Assembly (NCBI GenBank): GCA_963798015.1
Contig: CAWCSA010000005.1
Coordinates: 806,001-870,000 of the forward strand
Length of the DNA stretch: 64,000 nucleotides
Direction: 5' to 3'
Origin: Roseiarcus sp963798015
GTDB lineage: Bacteria > Pseudomonadota > Alphaproteobacteria > Rhizobiales > Beijerinckiaceae
The stretch's first letter is position 1; every line of letters begins with the position of its first letter. Below are positions 42,347 through 51,841 of this stretch, piece by piece. The notes under the pieces were generated by a model. That model was not told the origin of the DNA, made no database searches, and saw only the letters and a list, made by a program, of their open reading frames with translations. The translations under genes were made by a program, and so were the position numbers.

Positions 42347-43423
42347 TCAGGACGGCGTCACGACGACGCATTCGAGAGCCTCGGCCGTCGCGGCTGCTTC
42401 CATGGCGGCGGGGAGGCTCTCCAGAGGAAACGAGCGTGCGCGGATAGCGCGGAGATCCAACAGGCCCGCGCGCGCCAGATCGACAAGGCGCATGAACGTA
42501 TCCCGAGGGTACATGAACTGCCCGATGATCTCGAGGCTGTTCAGCATCACATCGAGATAGGAAATCGGAAGCGGGACCGTCATGCTTCCCATCAGCGCCA
42601 GGCGTCCACCGCGGCGCAGACTCTTCAGCGCCGCCAGCGTTGCGTTTGGATCTTGCGCGCCGCCCACCATGTCGAAGGCCATATGCGCGCCTCCGCCTGC
42701 GGCGTCGCGAAGAACTCTGGCGTCAGCTTCGACGTCCCCCGAAATTACGACCGTGCCGACGCGCGAGCCGCCGAGTCGCGCGAGCGCTTCGAGCGCCGGC
42801 TGGTTCCGTCCGGCGGCGACGACGCGGCCAGCGCCAAGGGCGAGCGAGAGGAGCACGGCCGCGCTTCCGTAGGCGCCTGTCGCGCCCGTGACGACGATCG
42901 TTTCGCCGGCGGCGAGACGCCCGCGCAGAAGGCCTCCATAAGGCACGGCAAATCGCGGCAGCACCGACAAGTCAACCGCGCTGAACTCGCCCAAGCCATC
43001 GATCGGGGTCACGCATGCGGTCGGAACAAGCGCATATTCAGCCAGCGTTCCATCCCGCCAGTTCGCCTGAAGCGCCTTGCCCGCGGGACCGGCGGTGATC
43101 CCTAGCAGGAACTGCGCCGGCTCCGGCGCATTCTCATTCGCGACAATATGCGAGGAGATCACGACCCGCTGTCCAACTTTCACGTGGTAGACCTCGGGGC
43201 CGAGCGCATGCACGATGCCGATCGCGTTGCCGCCGGGCGTAAACGGTCCGTCCGGGGGACTGTATGTCGGCAACCTGCCTTCCACATAGGCTTTCAAATA
43301 GGACATGAGGGCGGAGGCTCCGATCCTCACCACCACGCCACCCGCGCGAGGTTCCGGGATCGGCGCGTCTTCCAGTCGAAGCGTTCCGCCAAGCCTGTCG
43401 AGCCGCCATGCTTTCATGCCCAT
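42347..43423 (-). CDS. zinc-type alcohol dehydrogenase / quinone oxidoreductase family
   Basis: A 358-residue MDR-family oxidoreductase. Visible are GNAIGIVHALGPEVYHVKVGQRVV and the cofactor loop VVTGATGAYGSAAVLLSLALGAGRVVAAGRN. The zinc-ligand cysteines of classical enzymes are missing from the first domain, so it is more like the zinc-free or quinone-type branch. Substrate unknown. Confidence 0.82.
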   Translation of the reverse strand: MGMKAWRLDRLGGTLRLEDAPIPEPRAGGVVVRIGASALMSYLKAYVEGRLPTYSPPDGPFTPGGNAIGIVHALGPEVYHVKVGQRVVISSHIVANENAPEPAQFLLGITAGPAGKALQANWRDGTLAEYALVPTACVTPIDGLGEFSAVDLSVLPRFAVPYGGLLRGRLAAGETIVVTGATGAYGSAAVLLSLALGAGRVVAAGRNQPALEALARLGGSRVGTVVISGDVEADARVLRDAAGGGAHMAFDMVGGAQDPNATLAALKSLRRGGRLALMGSMTVPLPISYLDVMLNSLEIIGQFMYPRDTFMRLVDLARAGLLDLRAIRARSFPLESLPAAMEAAATAEALECVVVTPS

Positions 43424-43486
43424 ACGTTGCGCAAAGCGCCCTCTCTCCGGCGAATACGATTTGGCTTTCCCGCGAGCGACTAAGCG

Positions 43487-44422
43487 TTAGGGCTTTTCAC
43501 CTGACGCGGAACTGCGAGCGTCCGCAGTCCCGTCGAGATCGATGCCCGCGATCTTCGCATAAAGGCGGGCGACAGAAGCATCGTCGTCCCGTCCCATCCC
43601 GGCCGCCGCGGTCATCAGAAACATCTGCAGAGCGGAAGCCGCCACCGGCGTTGGAAAGGACGCTGCCCGCGCCATGTCCGACACGATGCCGAGATCCTTG
43701 GTGAAGATCGCGACGGCGCTCTTCGGCGTGTAATCATTGTCGAGGATATGGGGCACGCGATTCTCGAACATCCAGGAATTGCCTGCCGAAGCGGTGATGA
43801 CCTCGTAAACCTTCGAAAGGTCGAGCCCGAGTTTCTTGGCGAAAGCCATTGCCTCACAAGCGGCCGCGATGTGGACGCCGGCGAGAAGCTGATTGATCAT
43901 TTTGAAAGCCGAGCCCGCGCCCGGTTCGTCGCCCAGCCGATAAACCTTGGCTGCGATCGCCTTGAAGATGGGCTCCGCCCGCTTCATTGCGGCTTCTCGC
44001 CCGGACGTGAGGAGGGTCATCGCGCCATCCGCGGCCCGCGCCGCGCCGCCGCTGGTCGGCGCATCGACAAATGCGCGCCCGCTCGCCTCAACTCGTTCGC
44101 CCATGCTGCGAGCTTGAGCGGGATCCATCGTCACGCAGGATATGACCAGCGCGCCCGGAGCGGTTGACCCCAGAACGCTCGCGTCGCCGAACAGAAGCGC
44201 CTCGCATTGCGCGGCGTTGACGACGACGAGAATGACGACCTCGGCGCCGGACGCAGCCTCACGCGGAGAGCTGACCGGAACTCCGAACTCCGTGGCGAAG
44301 CGCTGCGCGGCTGCAGGATTGGGGTCCACGCCGGTGACGGACCAGCCTTTTCGCGTCAAATTGGCGGCGACGCCATACCCGATGGCGCCAAGTCCGAACA
44401 CGGCGATCTTGTTTGCTTTCAT
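43487..44422 (-). CDS. beta-hydroxyacid dehydrogenase (LtnD/3-hydroxyisobutyrate type)
   Basis: A 311-residue NAD-dependent dehydrogenase. The N-terminal nucleotide fold is VFGLGAIGYGVAANLTRKGWSVTGVD; FVDAPTSGGAARAADGAMTLL is the substrate-loop signature and GAGSAFKMINQLLAGVHIA contains the catalytic Lys. The pattern best fits the L-threonate dehydrogenase branch. An IS remnant begins 14 bases beyond its start. It belongs to a set of oxidoreductase genes inserted between the two halves of the nucleoside district. Confidence 0.87.
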   Translation of the reverse strand: MKANKIAVFGLGAIGYGVAANLTRKGWSVTGVDPNPAAAQRFATEFGVPVSSPREAASGAEVVILVVVNAAQCEALLFGDASVLGSTAPGALVISCVTMDPAQARSMGERVEASGRAFVDAPTSGGAARAADGAMTLLTSGREAAMKRAEPIFKAIAAKVYRLGDEPGAGSAFKMINQLLAGVHIAAACEAMAFAKKLGLDLSKVYEVITASAGNSWMFENRVPHILDNDYTPKSAVAIFTKDLGIVSDMARAASFPTPVAASALQMFLMTAAAGMGRDDDASVARLYAKIAGIDLDGTADARSSASGEKP

Positions 44423-44436
44423 GTCGCTCGATACTA

Positions 44437-45281
44437 GGGGCTGTCCTCAATTAGGGGATTCGCGAATCGGGTAAAGCGTGATTCATAGGGAGCCTTCTTT
44501 TTGGGAGGCTTTCGGTGCGGCGCTACGGATTGCGCGACGACCAGTTTGCGCGGATTGAACATTTGCTGCCGGGTGTCCGGGACATGTCGGACGCAATAGC
44601 GAATTGGGCAATCGACTTTTCGTTGAGGCGGTGATTTGGAAATTTCGGTCGGGTGCGCCGTGGCGCGATCTGCCCGAGCGGTTCGGCCACTGGAAGACCA
44701 TTCACACGCGGTTCTCGCGGTGGGCGGAGAACGGCGTATGGGAGAGTCTTTTCAAGACGTTGGCTGACGATCCGGACAACGAATACGCGATGATCGACGC
44801 CACCATCGTTCGCGCGCATCAGCATAGTGCGGGCGCACTCAAAAAGGGGGTCTCGATCAAGCCATAGGCCGCTCGCGCGGCGGCCTGACCACCAAGATCC
44901 ATGTGATTGTCGACGCCTTGGGCAACCCGTTGGCGCTTCGCCTCACCGGCGGCCAAGTCCACGACATCACCCAGGCTGAAGCCCTCGCGGCTGAGGTGAA
45001 GCCCGAAGCCCTCCTCGGCGACAAGGGCTACGACGCCGGCGCCTTCATCGAGAGCCTCGAAGTGCGCGCCATCAAGCCGGTCATCCCGCCAAAGCCGAAC
45101 CGCAAGGTCGCTCGCGATTGCGACTTCGCCCTCTACGCCGAACGCAATCTCATCGAGCGTTTCTTTCAATTCATCAAACAGTTCCGAGGCATCGCGACCC
45201 GCTACGAAAAAACCGCACGCAATTACCTCGCCGGCCTCCATTTGGTCTGCGCCCTGGCTTGGCTCAAATGAGGACACGCTC
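44437..45281 (+). mobile_element. degenerate IS5-family element (IS427-like)
   Basis: An 845-bp element. The left end GGGGCTGTCCTCAATT (44437-44452) and the reverse complement of the right end (GAGCGTGTCCTCATTT, 45266-45281) form an imperfect terminal repeat with TGTCCTCA in common. TA at 44435-44436 and TA at 45282-45283 are compatible with a TA target duplication. Its transposase is broken, so it is unlikely to move on its own. Confidence 0.8.
44515..45271 (+). pseudogene. frameshifted IS5-family transposase
   Basis: Three pieces in different frames together make a DDE transposase: RRYGLRDDQFARIEHLLPG from GTG 44515; LFVEAVIWKFRSGAPWRDLPERFGHW with the first Asp in AMIDATIVRAHQ (from 44604); and QAIGRSRGGLTTKIH continuing into LLGDKGYDAG (second Asp) and NLIERFFQFIKQFRGIATRYEKTA (Glu), ending at 45271. 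The first shift lies between 44575 and 44604. The second is a -1 shift near CAAAAAGGGGG (44840-44850), where relatives sometimes use programmed frameshifting, but the first makes the copy non-functional. Confidence 0.82.
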
Positions 45282-45352
45282 TAACACCCGGCGCGGCAGG
45301 ATGGAACTTTGAGAGGCCGAACCCGATCAACAGCGCCCTCACCGCATTTGCA

Positions 45353-45769
45353 TCAAACCGCCAGATGATCCGGTCCGAAGGACTCCGGTAAGAGTTCACT
45401 GAGCGTAAACCTCGCCCGCACGCCTTCCGGGCCGGCGATGTGGATCAAGGTCGTAGGGTCGGCGAATTCGCGGATGCGCTGGCGGCAGCCGCCGCACGGC
45501 GTGCACAGGGCTTCGCCGTCGCCAATGACGAGAATTTCGGCGATGCGTCGTTCACCGGCGAGCGCCATCGCGGAGATCGCGCCGGCTTCGGCGCAGGAGC
45601 CTTGAGGATACGCGGCGTTTTCGACGTTGCAGCCCGAATAGACGGCGCCGGACCGGGTGCGCAGCGCCGCGCCGACCTTGAAGCGAGAGTACGGCGCATA
45701 GGCGTTTGCCTGCGCCATCTTCGCGGCGTCGAACAATTCGGCCAGCGCCGATTCAGCGCTCTTTGACAT
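45353..45769 (-). CDS. cdd: cytidine deaminase
   Basis: Deaminates cytidine and deoxycytidine in pyrimidine salvage. The 138-residue protein is the small tetrameric type: YAPYSRFKVGAAL, GCNVENAAYPQGSCAEAGAI with the zinc Cys and catalytic Glu, and CTPCGGCRQRI with the other two zinc cysteines. Its first 17 bases overlap the end of the upstream permease gene, so it is the last gene of the nucleoside ABC operon. Confidence 0.95.
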   Translation of the reverse strand: MSKSAESALAELFDAAKMAQANAYAPYSRFKVGAALRTRSGAVYSGCNVENAAYPQGSCAEAGAISAMALAGERRIAEILVIGDGEALCTPCGGCRQRIREFADPTTLIHIAGPEGVRARFTLSELLPESFGPDHLAV

Positions 45770-46730
45770 AAGGAATTCCCGATGCCCTGGGCGGAATCGC
45801 CTTGCCGATAAAGCCTGCCAGCAACACGACGGTCAGAACATAAGGCAGGGCTTCGATCGCCTGCACCGGCACGGGTCCGATGACCGGCAGTTCGACCCCT
45901 TGCAAGCGGATCGCCAGCGCATCGAGGAAGCCGAACAGAAGGCAGGTTCCCAGCGCCGGCCACGGCCGCCATTTGGCGAAGACGAGCGCGGCGAGCGCGA
46001 TGAAGCCTCGCCCCGCGCTCATGTGCGGCTGGAAATAGCCCTCCTGCGACAGCACCAGATAGATGCCGGCGAGGCCCACCAGGACGCCGCAAATCACCAC
46101 TGCTCCGTAGCGCAAGCCTCTGACCGAGATGCCGGCGGTATCGACCGCGGCCGGGTTCTCGCCGACCGCGCGCAGACGTAAGCCAAAGCGCGTGCTGTAA
46201 AGCGCCCAATAGGTGAGTGGCACCATGAGGAACGCGATATAGGTCACGATGTCGTGGCCCGAAATGAGGTGCTGATAGATCGGGCCGATGATCGGCACAG
46301 CGCCGATCTCGTTGACGAACGGCCAATTGATCGCGCGGAATTGCGCTGCCGCCGGAAGTTCCGGCGTCCGCCCGCCTTGCGACCACATCGCGTTGCCGAT
46401 GAGCGCGGTCAGTCCGTCGGCCACCATGTTGATCGCGGTGCCGGACACGATCTGGTTCGCGCGCTGGTCGATCGATGCGTAGCCGTGAATAAGTGAGAAA
46501 ACGACGGCCGCCGCGACGCCGCCCAGAAGCCCGAGCCATACGCTGCCGGTAAAGGTCGCTACCGCGGCGGAAGCGAACGCGCCGACCAAAATCTTGCCCT
46601 CAAGCCCGATGTCGACGATGCCCGAGCGTTCCGACCAAAGGCCCGCAAGGCAGGCGAGAATGAGCGGGACGGCTAGACGCATGCCCGAGGCGAAAACGAC
46701 AATGAAGGCGTCGAACCATTCCATGCCCAC
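45753..46730 (-). CDS. nucleoside ABC transporter permease (NupQ/YufQ type)
   Basis: A 325-residue inner-membrane permease of the branched-chain-like family that works with BMP binding proteins. Phrases such as VPLILACLAGLWSERSGIVDIGLEGKILVG, YASIDQRANQIVSGTAINM and SAGRGFIALAALVFAKWRPW are diagnostic. Second permease of the pair, six bases after the first. It delivers nucleosides to the salvage enzymes encoded nearby. Confidence 0.9.
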   Translation of the reverse strand: MGMEWFDAFIVVFASGMRLAVPLILACLAGLWSERSGIVDIGLEGKILVGAFASAAVATFTGSVWLGLLGGVAAAVVFSLIHGYASIDQRANQIVSGTAINMVADGLTALIGNAMWSQGGRTPELPAAAQFRAINWPFVNEIGAVPIIGPIYQHLISGHDIVTYIAFLMVPLTYWALYSTRFGLRLRAVGENPAAVDTAGISVRGLRYGAVVICGVLVGLAGIYLVLSQEGYFQPHMSAGRGFIALAALVFAKWRPWPALGTCLLFGFLDALAIRLQGVELPVIGPVPVQAIEALPYVLTVVLLAGFIGKAIPPRASGIPYVKER

Positions 46731-46736
46731 CGCCCG

Positions 46737-47846
46737 TCAGATGGGCGGCTGTGTCGTGCGTCGCGCGAGCAGGGTCGCGACAGGGCGGCGGAACATGTGC
46801 TCGAGCGCGCCGGCGAACAGCACCACGAGGCCCTGGATCACGACGATCATATCGCGGCTGATCTTGGGCATATCCATCGAGAGCGCCTGGCCGCCCTGAT
46901 AGAGGATGCCGAACAGGATCGCAGCGAGGATGACGCCGACCGGATGCGCACGCCCCATGAGCGCGACCGCGATGCCGACGAAGCCGAAACCGCCAACAAA
47001 TTCGAGGATCAGCCGATGCTGGTCGCCCAGAATGATATTGGCCGCGACGCCGCCCGCGAGCGCGCCTGATAACAGCGTGGTGATGACGGTGACGCGGGCA
47101 GGGGAGATGCCGCCATACACCGCTGCGGTCGGATTGGCGCCGACGGTGCGAATCTCATAGCCAAGCCGGGTGCGCCAGATGAGGAGCCAGAATGCGAGAC
47201 AGCAGAGCAGAGCAAGCAGGAAGGAGAGGTTAAAGGGGGTGTCCGGCCATGTGACCCCGAAATGGGCGAGCACTTCGTGGAATTGCGGCACGAGCGCCGT
47301 GTCACGGAAAGGCGTCAACTCCGCGTTCATCTGGCCCGGCTTGCGCAGCACGTTGACGAGAACGTAGCCCATGATGGCGGAGGCGATGTAGTTGAACATG
47401 ATCGTCGTGATGACGATGTGGCTGTCGCGATAGGCCTGCAGATAGCCAGGAATGGCCGCGAAAGCCGCGCCGAACACGGCCGCGCCGATGATGGCCGCGA
47501 TGGCGAGCGTGTAGCCCGGCAGGAAGCCGAAATGAAGCGCGACCAGCGCCGCGCCCAGTCCGCCGATATAGGCCTGGCCCTCGGTGCCGATGTTGAACAG
47601 CCCGGCATGGAAGCAGATCGCAACTGAAAGCCCGGTGAAGATGAAGCTCGTCGCGTAGAACAGCGTGTAGCCGATTCCTTCAAGGTCGCCGAGCGCGCCA
47701 AGGACGAGGCTCTGGACGGCTGCAAGCGGATTCTCGCCGATCGCCAGCACGACGAAACCGGAGATGACAAAAGCCGCGGCGACATTGACGAGGGGGATGA
47801 GCGCGACATCCGCCCAGGCGGGCAGGGGTTTCAGCGGCGCGCTCAC
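46737..47846 (-). CDS. nucleoside ABC transporter permease (NupP/YufP type)
   Basis: A 369-residue permease with HAGLFNIGTEGQAYIGGLGAALVA, YRDSHIVITTIMFNYIASAIMGYVL and GFGFVGIAVALMGRAHPVGVILAAILFG, typical of the first permease in BMP-type nucleoside importers. Its start overlaps the end of the ATPase gene by four bases. Confidence 0.9.
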   Translation of the reverse strand: MSAPLKPLPAWADVALIPLVNVAAAFVISGFVVLAIGENPLAAVQSLVLGALGDLEGIGYTLFYATSFIFTGLSVAICFHAGLFNIGTEGQAYIGGLGAALVALHFGFLPGYTLAIAAIIGAAVFGAAFAAIPGYLQAYRDSHIVITTIMFNYIASAIMGYVLVNVLRKPGQMNAELTPFRDTALVPQFHEVLAHFGVTWPDTPFNLSFLLALLCCLAFWLLIWRTRLGYEIRTVGANPTAAVYGGISPARVTVITTLLSGALAGGVAANIILGDQHRLILEFVGGFGFVGIAVALMGRAHPVGVILAAILFGILYQGGQALSMDMPKISRDMIVVIQGLVVLFAGALEHMFRRPVATLLARRTTQPPI

Positions 47847-49378
47847 GCGGCGCGCTCGCTCACGCCCGCCATCAAGAGGCCGAGGTCCTGGGCGTTGGTC
47901 TCCTCGGGCCGGCGCTCGCCGGTAATGCGGCCGCCGCAGAGCACGATGATGCGGTCCGAGAGGGCGAAGATCTCGTCGAGTTCGACCGAGACCAGCAGCA
48001 CCGCCTTGCCGGCGTCGCGTTGGGCCACGATCCGCTTGTGGATGAACTCGATCGCGCCGATGTCCACGCCGCGCGTCGGCTGACCGACAAGCAGGATTTT
48101 CGGATTGCGTTCGATCTCGCGCGCCAGCACGATCTTCTGCTGATTGCCGCCGGAGAAATTTGCGGTCTTGAGCAACGGCGCGCGCGGCCGGACGTCGAAG
48201 GACTTCATCTTATCGTCGGCGTCGGCGATGATCGCCTTGCGGTCGTAGAAGAAACCTTTGCCGTAGACCTTCTCGCGATGAAATCCGAGCATCGCGCTCT
48301 CGCAGGCTTCGAACGGCATGACAAGCCCGACGCGATGGCGATCTTCAGGCACGTGCCCAACACCGAGCAGCCGCTCCGCGTGTGGATTGCGCTTCTGCGC
48401 CGGAATTGGCTCACCTTCGATCAGGATCTCGCCTGAACTTAAGCCGCGGATGCCCGCGAGCGCTTCGAGGAGCTCGGACTGGCCATTGCCGGCGACGCCG
48501 GCCACGCCGAGAATCTCGCCCTCGCGCAATAGGAACGAAACGCCGTCGATGCGCGCGACGCCGCGGTCGTCGCGCACCACGAGATTGCGGGCTTCCAGCG
48601 CAATTGCGCCAGGGTGCGAGGGCCCTTTTTCGACCTTCATGATTACCTTGCGGCCGACCATCGCGTCGGCGAGCTCGGGCGGCGATGTCCTCGCGGTGTC
48701 AAATGTCGCGACCATCTCGCCACGCCGCATGACAGAGACGCGGTCTGTCAACGACATGATCTCGCGCAATTTGTGGGTGATGAAGATGATGGTCTTGTTC
48801 TCGCGCTTGAGCACGCGCAGCATCTCGAACAATTGGTCCGCCTCGGCCGGCGTCAGCACTGCCGTCGGCTCGTCGAGCACGAGGATCTCAGCGCCGCGCA
48901 CCAGCGCCTTCAGGATCTCAACTCGCTGCTGCAGGCCGACCGACAATTCCCCGACAATGGCGTCGGGATCCACCACGAGGCCGTATTCACGCCCGAGTTC
49001 GGCCAGTCGCTTGCGGATTGCGCTCGCGCCTTCGGCGAGCAGCGGGCCCCCCTCCGCGCCGAGCATCACGTTTTCGAGCACAGAGAGCGGCGGCACCAGC
49101 ATGAAGTGCTGATGCACCATGCCGATGCCGTGGCTGATCGCCTCGCGCGAGGAGCGGATTCTGACCGGCTCGCCGTTGACGCGGATCTCGCCGCTGTCGG
49201 CTTCATAGAAGCCGTACAGAATGGACATCAATGTCGATTTGCCGGCGCCGTTTTCGCCGACGATCCCGTGGATCACGCCGCGTTCGACGACAAGATTGAC
49301 ATTGTTGTTGGCGTGAACCGCGCCGAAGCTCTTGTCGATGCCGATGAGTTCGATGGCGGGAGCTGTTGGGGCCGTCAT
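47843..49378 (-). CDS. nucleoside ABC transporter ATPase, two-domain (NupO/YufO type)
   Basis: A 511-residue protein with two ABC cassettes. Domain 1 has Walker A GENGAGKSTLMS, signature LSVGLQQRVEILKAL and Walker B ILVLDEPTAVL. Domain 2 has a relaxed Walker A GVAGNGQSELLEAL and signature FSGGNQQKIVLAREI. The fused, asymmetric arrangement is that of sugar and nucleoside importers. Overlaps the first permease; the binding-protein gene lies 143 bases upstream. Confidence 0.93.
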   Translation of the reverse strand: MTAPTAPAIELIGIDKSFGAVHANNNVNLVVERGVIHGIVGENGAGKSTLMSILYGFYEADSGEIRVNGEPVRIRSSREAISHGIGMVHQHFMLVPPLSVLENVMLGAEGGPLLAEGASAIRKRLAELGREYGLVVDPDAIVGELSVGLQQRVEILKALVRGAEILVLDEPTAVLTPAEADQLFEMLRVLKRENKTIIFITHKLREIMSLTDRVSVMRRGEMVATFDTARTSPPELADAMVGRKVIMKVEKGPSHPGAIALEARNLVVRDDRGVARIDGVSFLLREGEILGVAGVAGNGQSELLEALAGIRGLSSGEILIEGEPIPAQKRNPHAERLLGVGHVPEDRHRVGLVMPFEACESAMLGFHREKVYGKGFFYDRKAIIADADDKMKSFDVRPRAPLLKTANFSGGNQQKIVLAREIERNPKILLVGQPTRGVDIGAIEFIHKRIVAQRDAGKAVLLVSVELDEIFALSDRIIVLCGGRITGERRPEETNAQDLGLLMAGVSERAA

Positions 49379-49521
49379 CAGTTCGCCCCGACGACGAGGC
49401 GGCGTCCCAACATCGTTCGTCGGCGACCGAATGGCGACGAACGAGCATAAGGGAGGACGTCGATGGCCGGATTAGCCCCGGCCATCAAAGTCACGAGCAA
49501 CGGCCTTCCTCGAAGGGCGCT

Positions 49522-50538
49522 CTACTCGGCTGGGCACTTGTTGTCGGACATGTAGTCGTGGACCTGAATCTTGCCCGAGATGATGTCTTTCTCGGCCTGG
49601 TCCGCAGCAGCCTTCGCCTCGGGGGTGAGAATCTTTTCGTTGTTCTTATCGACGGCGTAACCAACCCCGTCGTCCTTGAGGCCGAACACCTCGACGCCGG
49701 CTTTCCACTTTCCATTCTTCGCGTCCATGAAGGAATCATAGGTGGCGACGTCGACGTGCTTGAGCATCGAGGTCAAGACACGGCCGGGGAAAAGGCCGTT
49801 CTGGTTGGAATCGACGCCGATGCCGAACTTGCCGCCGTCCGCCGCCGCCTTCAGCACACCCTGACCAGTCGCGCCCGCCGCGGCGTAGATGACGTCGGCG
49901 CCCCGATCCATTTGCGACTTGGCGAGCTCGCCGCCTTTGACGGGATCGTTCCAGGCGGCCGGCGTGGTGCCCGTCATGTTGGCGAACACTTCATCCTTGC
50001 CGTCGGAAGCGTATTTGACGCCCTGCTCGTATCCGCATTCGAACTTCGAGATCAGCGGGATATCCATGCCGCCGACGAAGCCGACCTTGCCGGTCTTCGA
50101 TGTCTTCGCCGCGATAACGCCGACGACAAACGAGCCCTCCTGTTCCTTGAACACGATCGACTGGACATTCGGCAGGTCGACCACGTCGTCGATGATGCCG
50201 AATTTCGTCTTGGGATATTCGGGGGCGATTTTCTTCAGTGCGGTTTCCCAGGCGAAGCCCACGGTCATGATCGGCGAATAGCCGTCCTTTGCGAACTTAC
50301 GAAGGACCTGCTCGCGCTGCAACTCGTTCTGGATCTCGAGATCGCGGAAATCGATGCCGGTCTCCTTCTTGAACTTTGTCGCGCCGTTGAACACACCCTC
50401 GTTGAACGATTTGTCGAACTTGCCGCCGAGATCATAAAGAACGGCGGGCTTGATCGTGTCGGCCGCATAGGCCGAGACGGAGGCCAGAAGACTTCCGGCA
50501 AAAGCCGCCAACGTCACGAGCGTGGTGCGACCGAACAT
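49522..50538 (-). CDS. BMP-family nucleoside-binding protein
   Basis: A 338-residue periplasmic binding protein (BmpA/PnrA-like). Signal FGRTTLVTLAAFAGSLLASVSAYA without a lipobox. Mature phrases: AVLYDLGGKFDKSFNEGVFNGA, PIMTVGFAWETALKKIAPEYP, FVGGMDIPLISKFECGYEQG and GADVIYAAAGATGQGVL. First gene of the importer operon; the 143-base space before the ATPase gene may let it be made in excess. Confidence 0.92.
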   Translation of the reverse strand: MFGRTTLVTLAAFAGSLLASVSAYAADTIKPAVLYDLGGKFDKSFNEGVFNGATKFKKETGIDFRDLEIQNELQREQVLRKFAKDGYSPIMTVGFAWETALKKIAPEYPKTKFGIIDDVVDLPNVQSIVFKEQEGSFVVGVIAAKTSKTGKVGFVGGMDIPLISKFECGYEQGVKYASDGKDEVFANMTGTTPAAWNDPVKGGELAKSQMDRGADVIYAAAGATGQGVLKAAADGGKFGIGVDSNQNGLFPGRVLTSMLKHVDVATYDSFMDAKNGKWKAGVEVFGLKDDGVGYAVDKNNEKILTPEAKAAADQAEKDIISGKIQVHDYMSDNKCPAE

Positions 50539-50758
50539 ATCCAGACCTCCGTTTGGCGCGAGCGGCTCCCGAGCCCGCGCCCCAAGAAACTAACCGGCTG
50601 GTCGAGGTGGTCCGCCCGCAACTTGAGTGTCAAGCCGGGCCGAGCCGTTCCAGCGGAGAACGGAATCGAGACTATGCGGGCAAATTACCGAGAGCAAGCG
50701 CAAGCCATGAGCCGGAGGCGGAGTGCTCGGCAGGGGCCATCCGTCGGTCAGGCCGAAA

Positions 50759-51706
50759 CTAGTTGAACAGCGACGAGACGCTTTCTTCTTTGGCGATGCG
50801 GCCGATCGCCTCGCCAATCAGGGGGGCGATCGAGATCACGCGGATATTGCGGGCGACCCGCACCGCCTCGGTCGGCTGAATCGTGTCGGTGAGCACGAGT
50901 TCGCTGAGCTTGGACGCGGCAACGCGCGCGACCGCCCCGCCCGATAGAACGCCGTGGGTGATGTAGGCCGATACGCTCGTGGCGCCTCCCTCGAGCAGGG
51001 CGTCAGCGGCGTTGCAAAGCGTGCCGCCCGAATCGACAATGTCGTCGAGCAATACGCAATGGCGGCCCGCGATGTCGCCGATCACGTTCATCACTTCTGA
51101 TTCGCCCGCCCGCTCGCGTCGCTTGTCGACGATCGCGAGTGGCGCGTCGAGGCGCTTGGCGAGCGCCCGGGCGCGCACCACGCCGCCGACGTCGGGAGAC
51201 ACCACCATCACATTCTTGCTGCCATTGTGATGGGCCTGGATGTCGCGCACCATGGTCGGGGCGCCGAACAGATTGTCGGTCGGAATGTCGAAGAAGCCCT
51301 GGATCTGGCCCGCGTGCAGATCGACCGTGAGGACCCGGTCCGCGCCGGCGCGCGTGATCAGATTGGCCACGAGCTTGGCCGAGATGGGCGAGCGCGGCCC
51401 GGGCTTTCGGTCCTGGCGCGCATAGCCGAAATAGGGGATGACCGCCGTGATGCGCTGCGCCGAGGCACGCCGCAACGCGTCGATCATGATGAGCAGCTCC
51501 ATCAGATTGTCGTTCGCCGGATAGGACGTCGACTGGATGATGAACGCATCCCGTCCGCGCACGTTTTCGAGGATTTCGACGAAGATCTCGAGGTCGGCGA
51601 AGCGGCGGACATGGCAGCCAGTCAGCGGCTCGCCCAGATAAGCGGCGATCGCCTCCGCCAGCGGCCGATTGGAATTGCCGGCCAAAATCTTCATCGTGCC
51701 GGGCAC
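50759..51706 (-). CDS. prs: ribose-phosphate pyrophosphokinase
   Basis: Makes PRPP from ribose 5-phosphate and ATP for nucleotide, histidine and tryptophan synthesis. The 315-residue protein has MKILAGNSNRPLAEAIA, RFADLEIFVEI, YFGYARQDRKPGPRSPISAKLVANL, VDLHAGQIQGFFDIPTDNL and the PRPP motif VLLDDIVDSGGTLCNAA. The start may be GTG 51706 or the ATG four codons later (MKIL). It lies upstream of and on the same strand as bmpA but 220 bases away, with its own likely transcript. Confidence 0.95.
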   Translation of the reverse strand: MPGTMKILAGNSNRPLAEAIAAYLGEPLTGCHVRRFADLEIFVEILENVRGRDAFIIQSTSYPANDNLMELLIMIDALRRASAQRITAVIPYFGYARQDRKPGPRSPISAKLVANLITRAGADRVLTVDLHAGQIQGFFDIPTDNLFGAPTMVRDIQAHHNGSKNVMVVSPDVGGVVRARALAKRLDAPLAIVDKRRERAGESEVMNVIGDIAGRHCVLLDDIVDSGGTLCNAADALLEGGATSVSAYITHGVLSGGAVARVAASKLSELVLTDTIQPTEAVRVARNIRVISIAPLIGEAIGRIAKEESVSSLFN

Positions 51707-51841
51707 GGCCTATTCTCCAAACGCGCGCTCGAGCGCGATTTAGCGCGGGCGAGGCGGGTCATAGCAGCCGCTTGGCGCTCGAACAACATGACACTGGTAT
51801 TGCGGCGGGCGGTCGCCGGCCGGCTGTCCACAAGAAAAAGC

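Noticed and set aside
44840..44850. Programmed -1 frameshift in the degenerate IS
   Set aside because: The slippery run reads C AAA AAG, not a canonical X XXY YYZ heptamer, and the copy has another upstream frameshift, so decay is the simpler reading.
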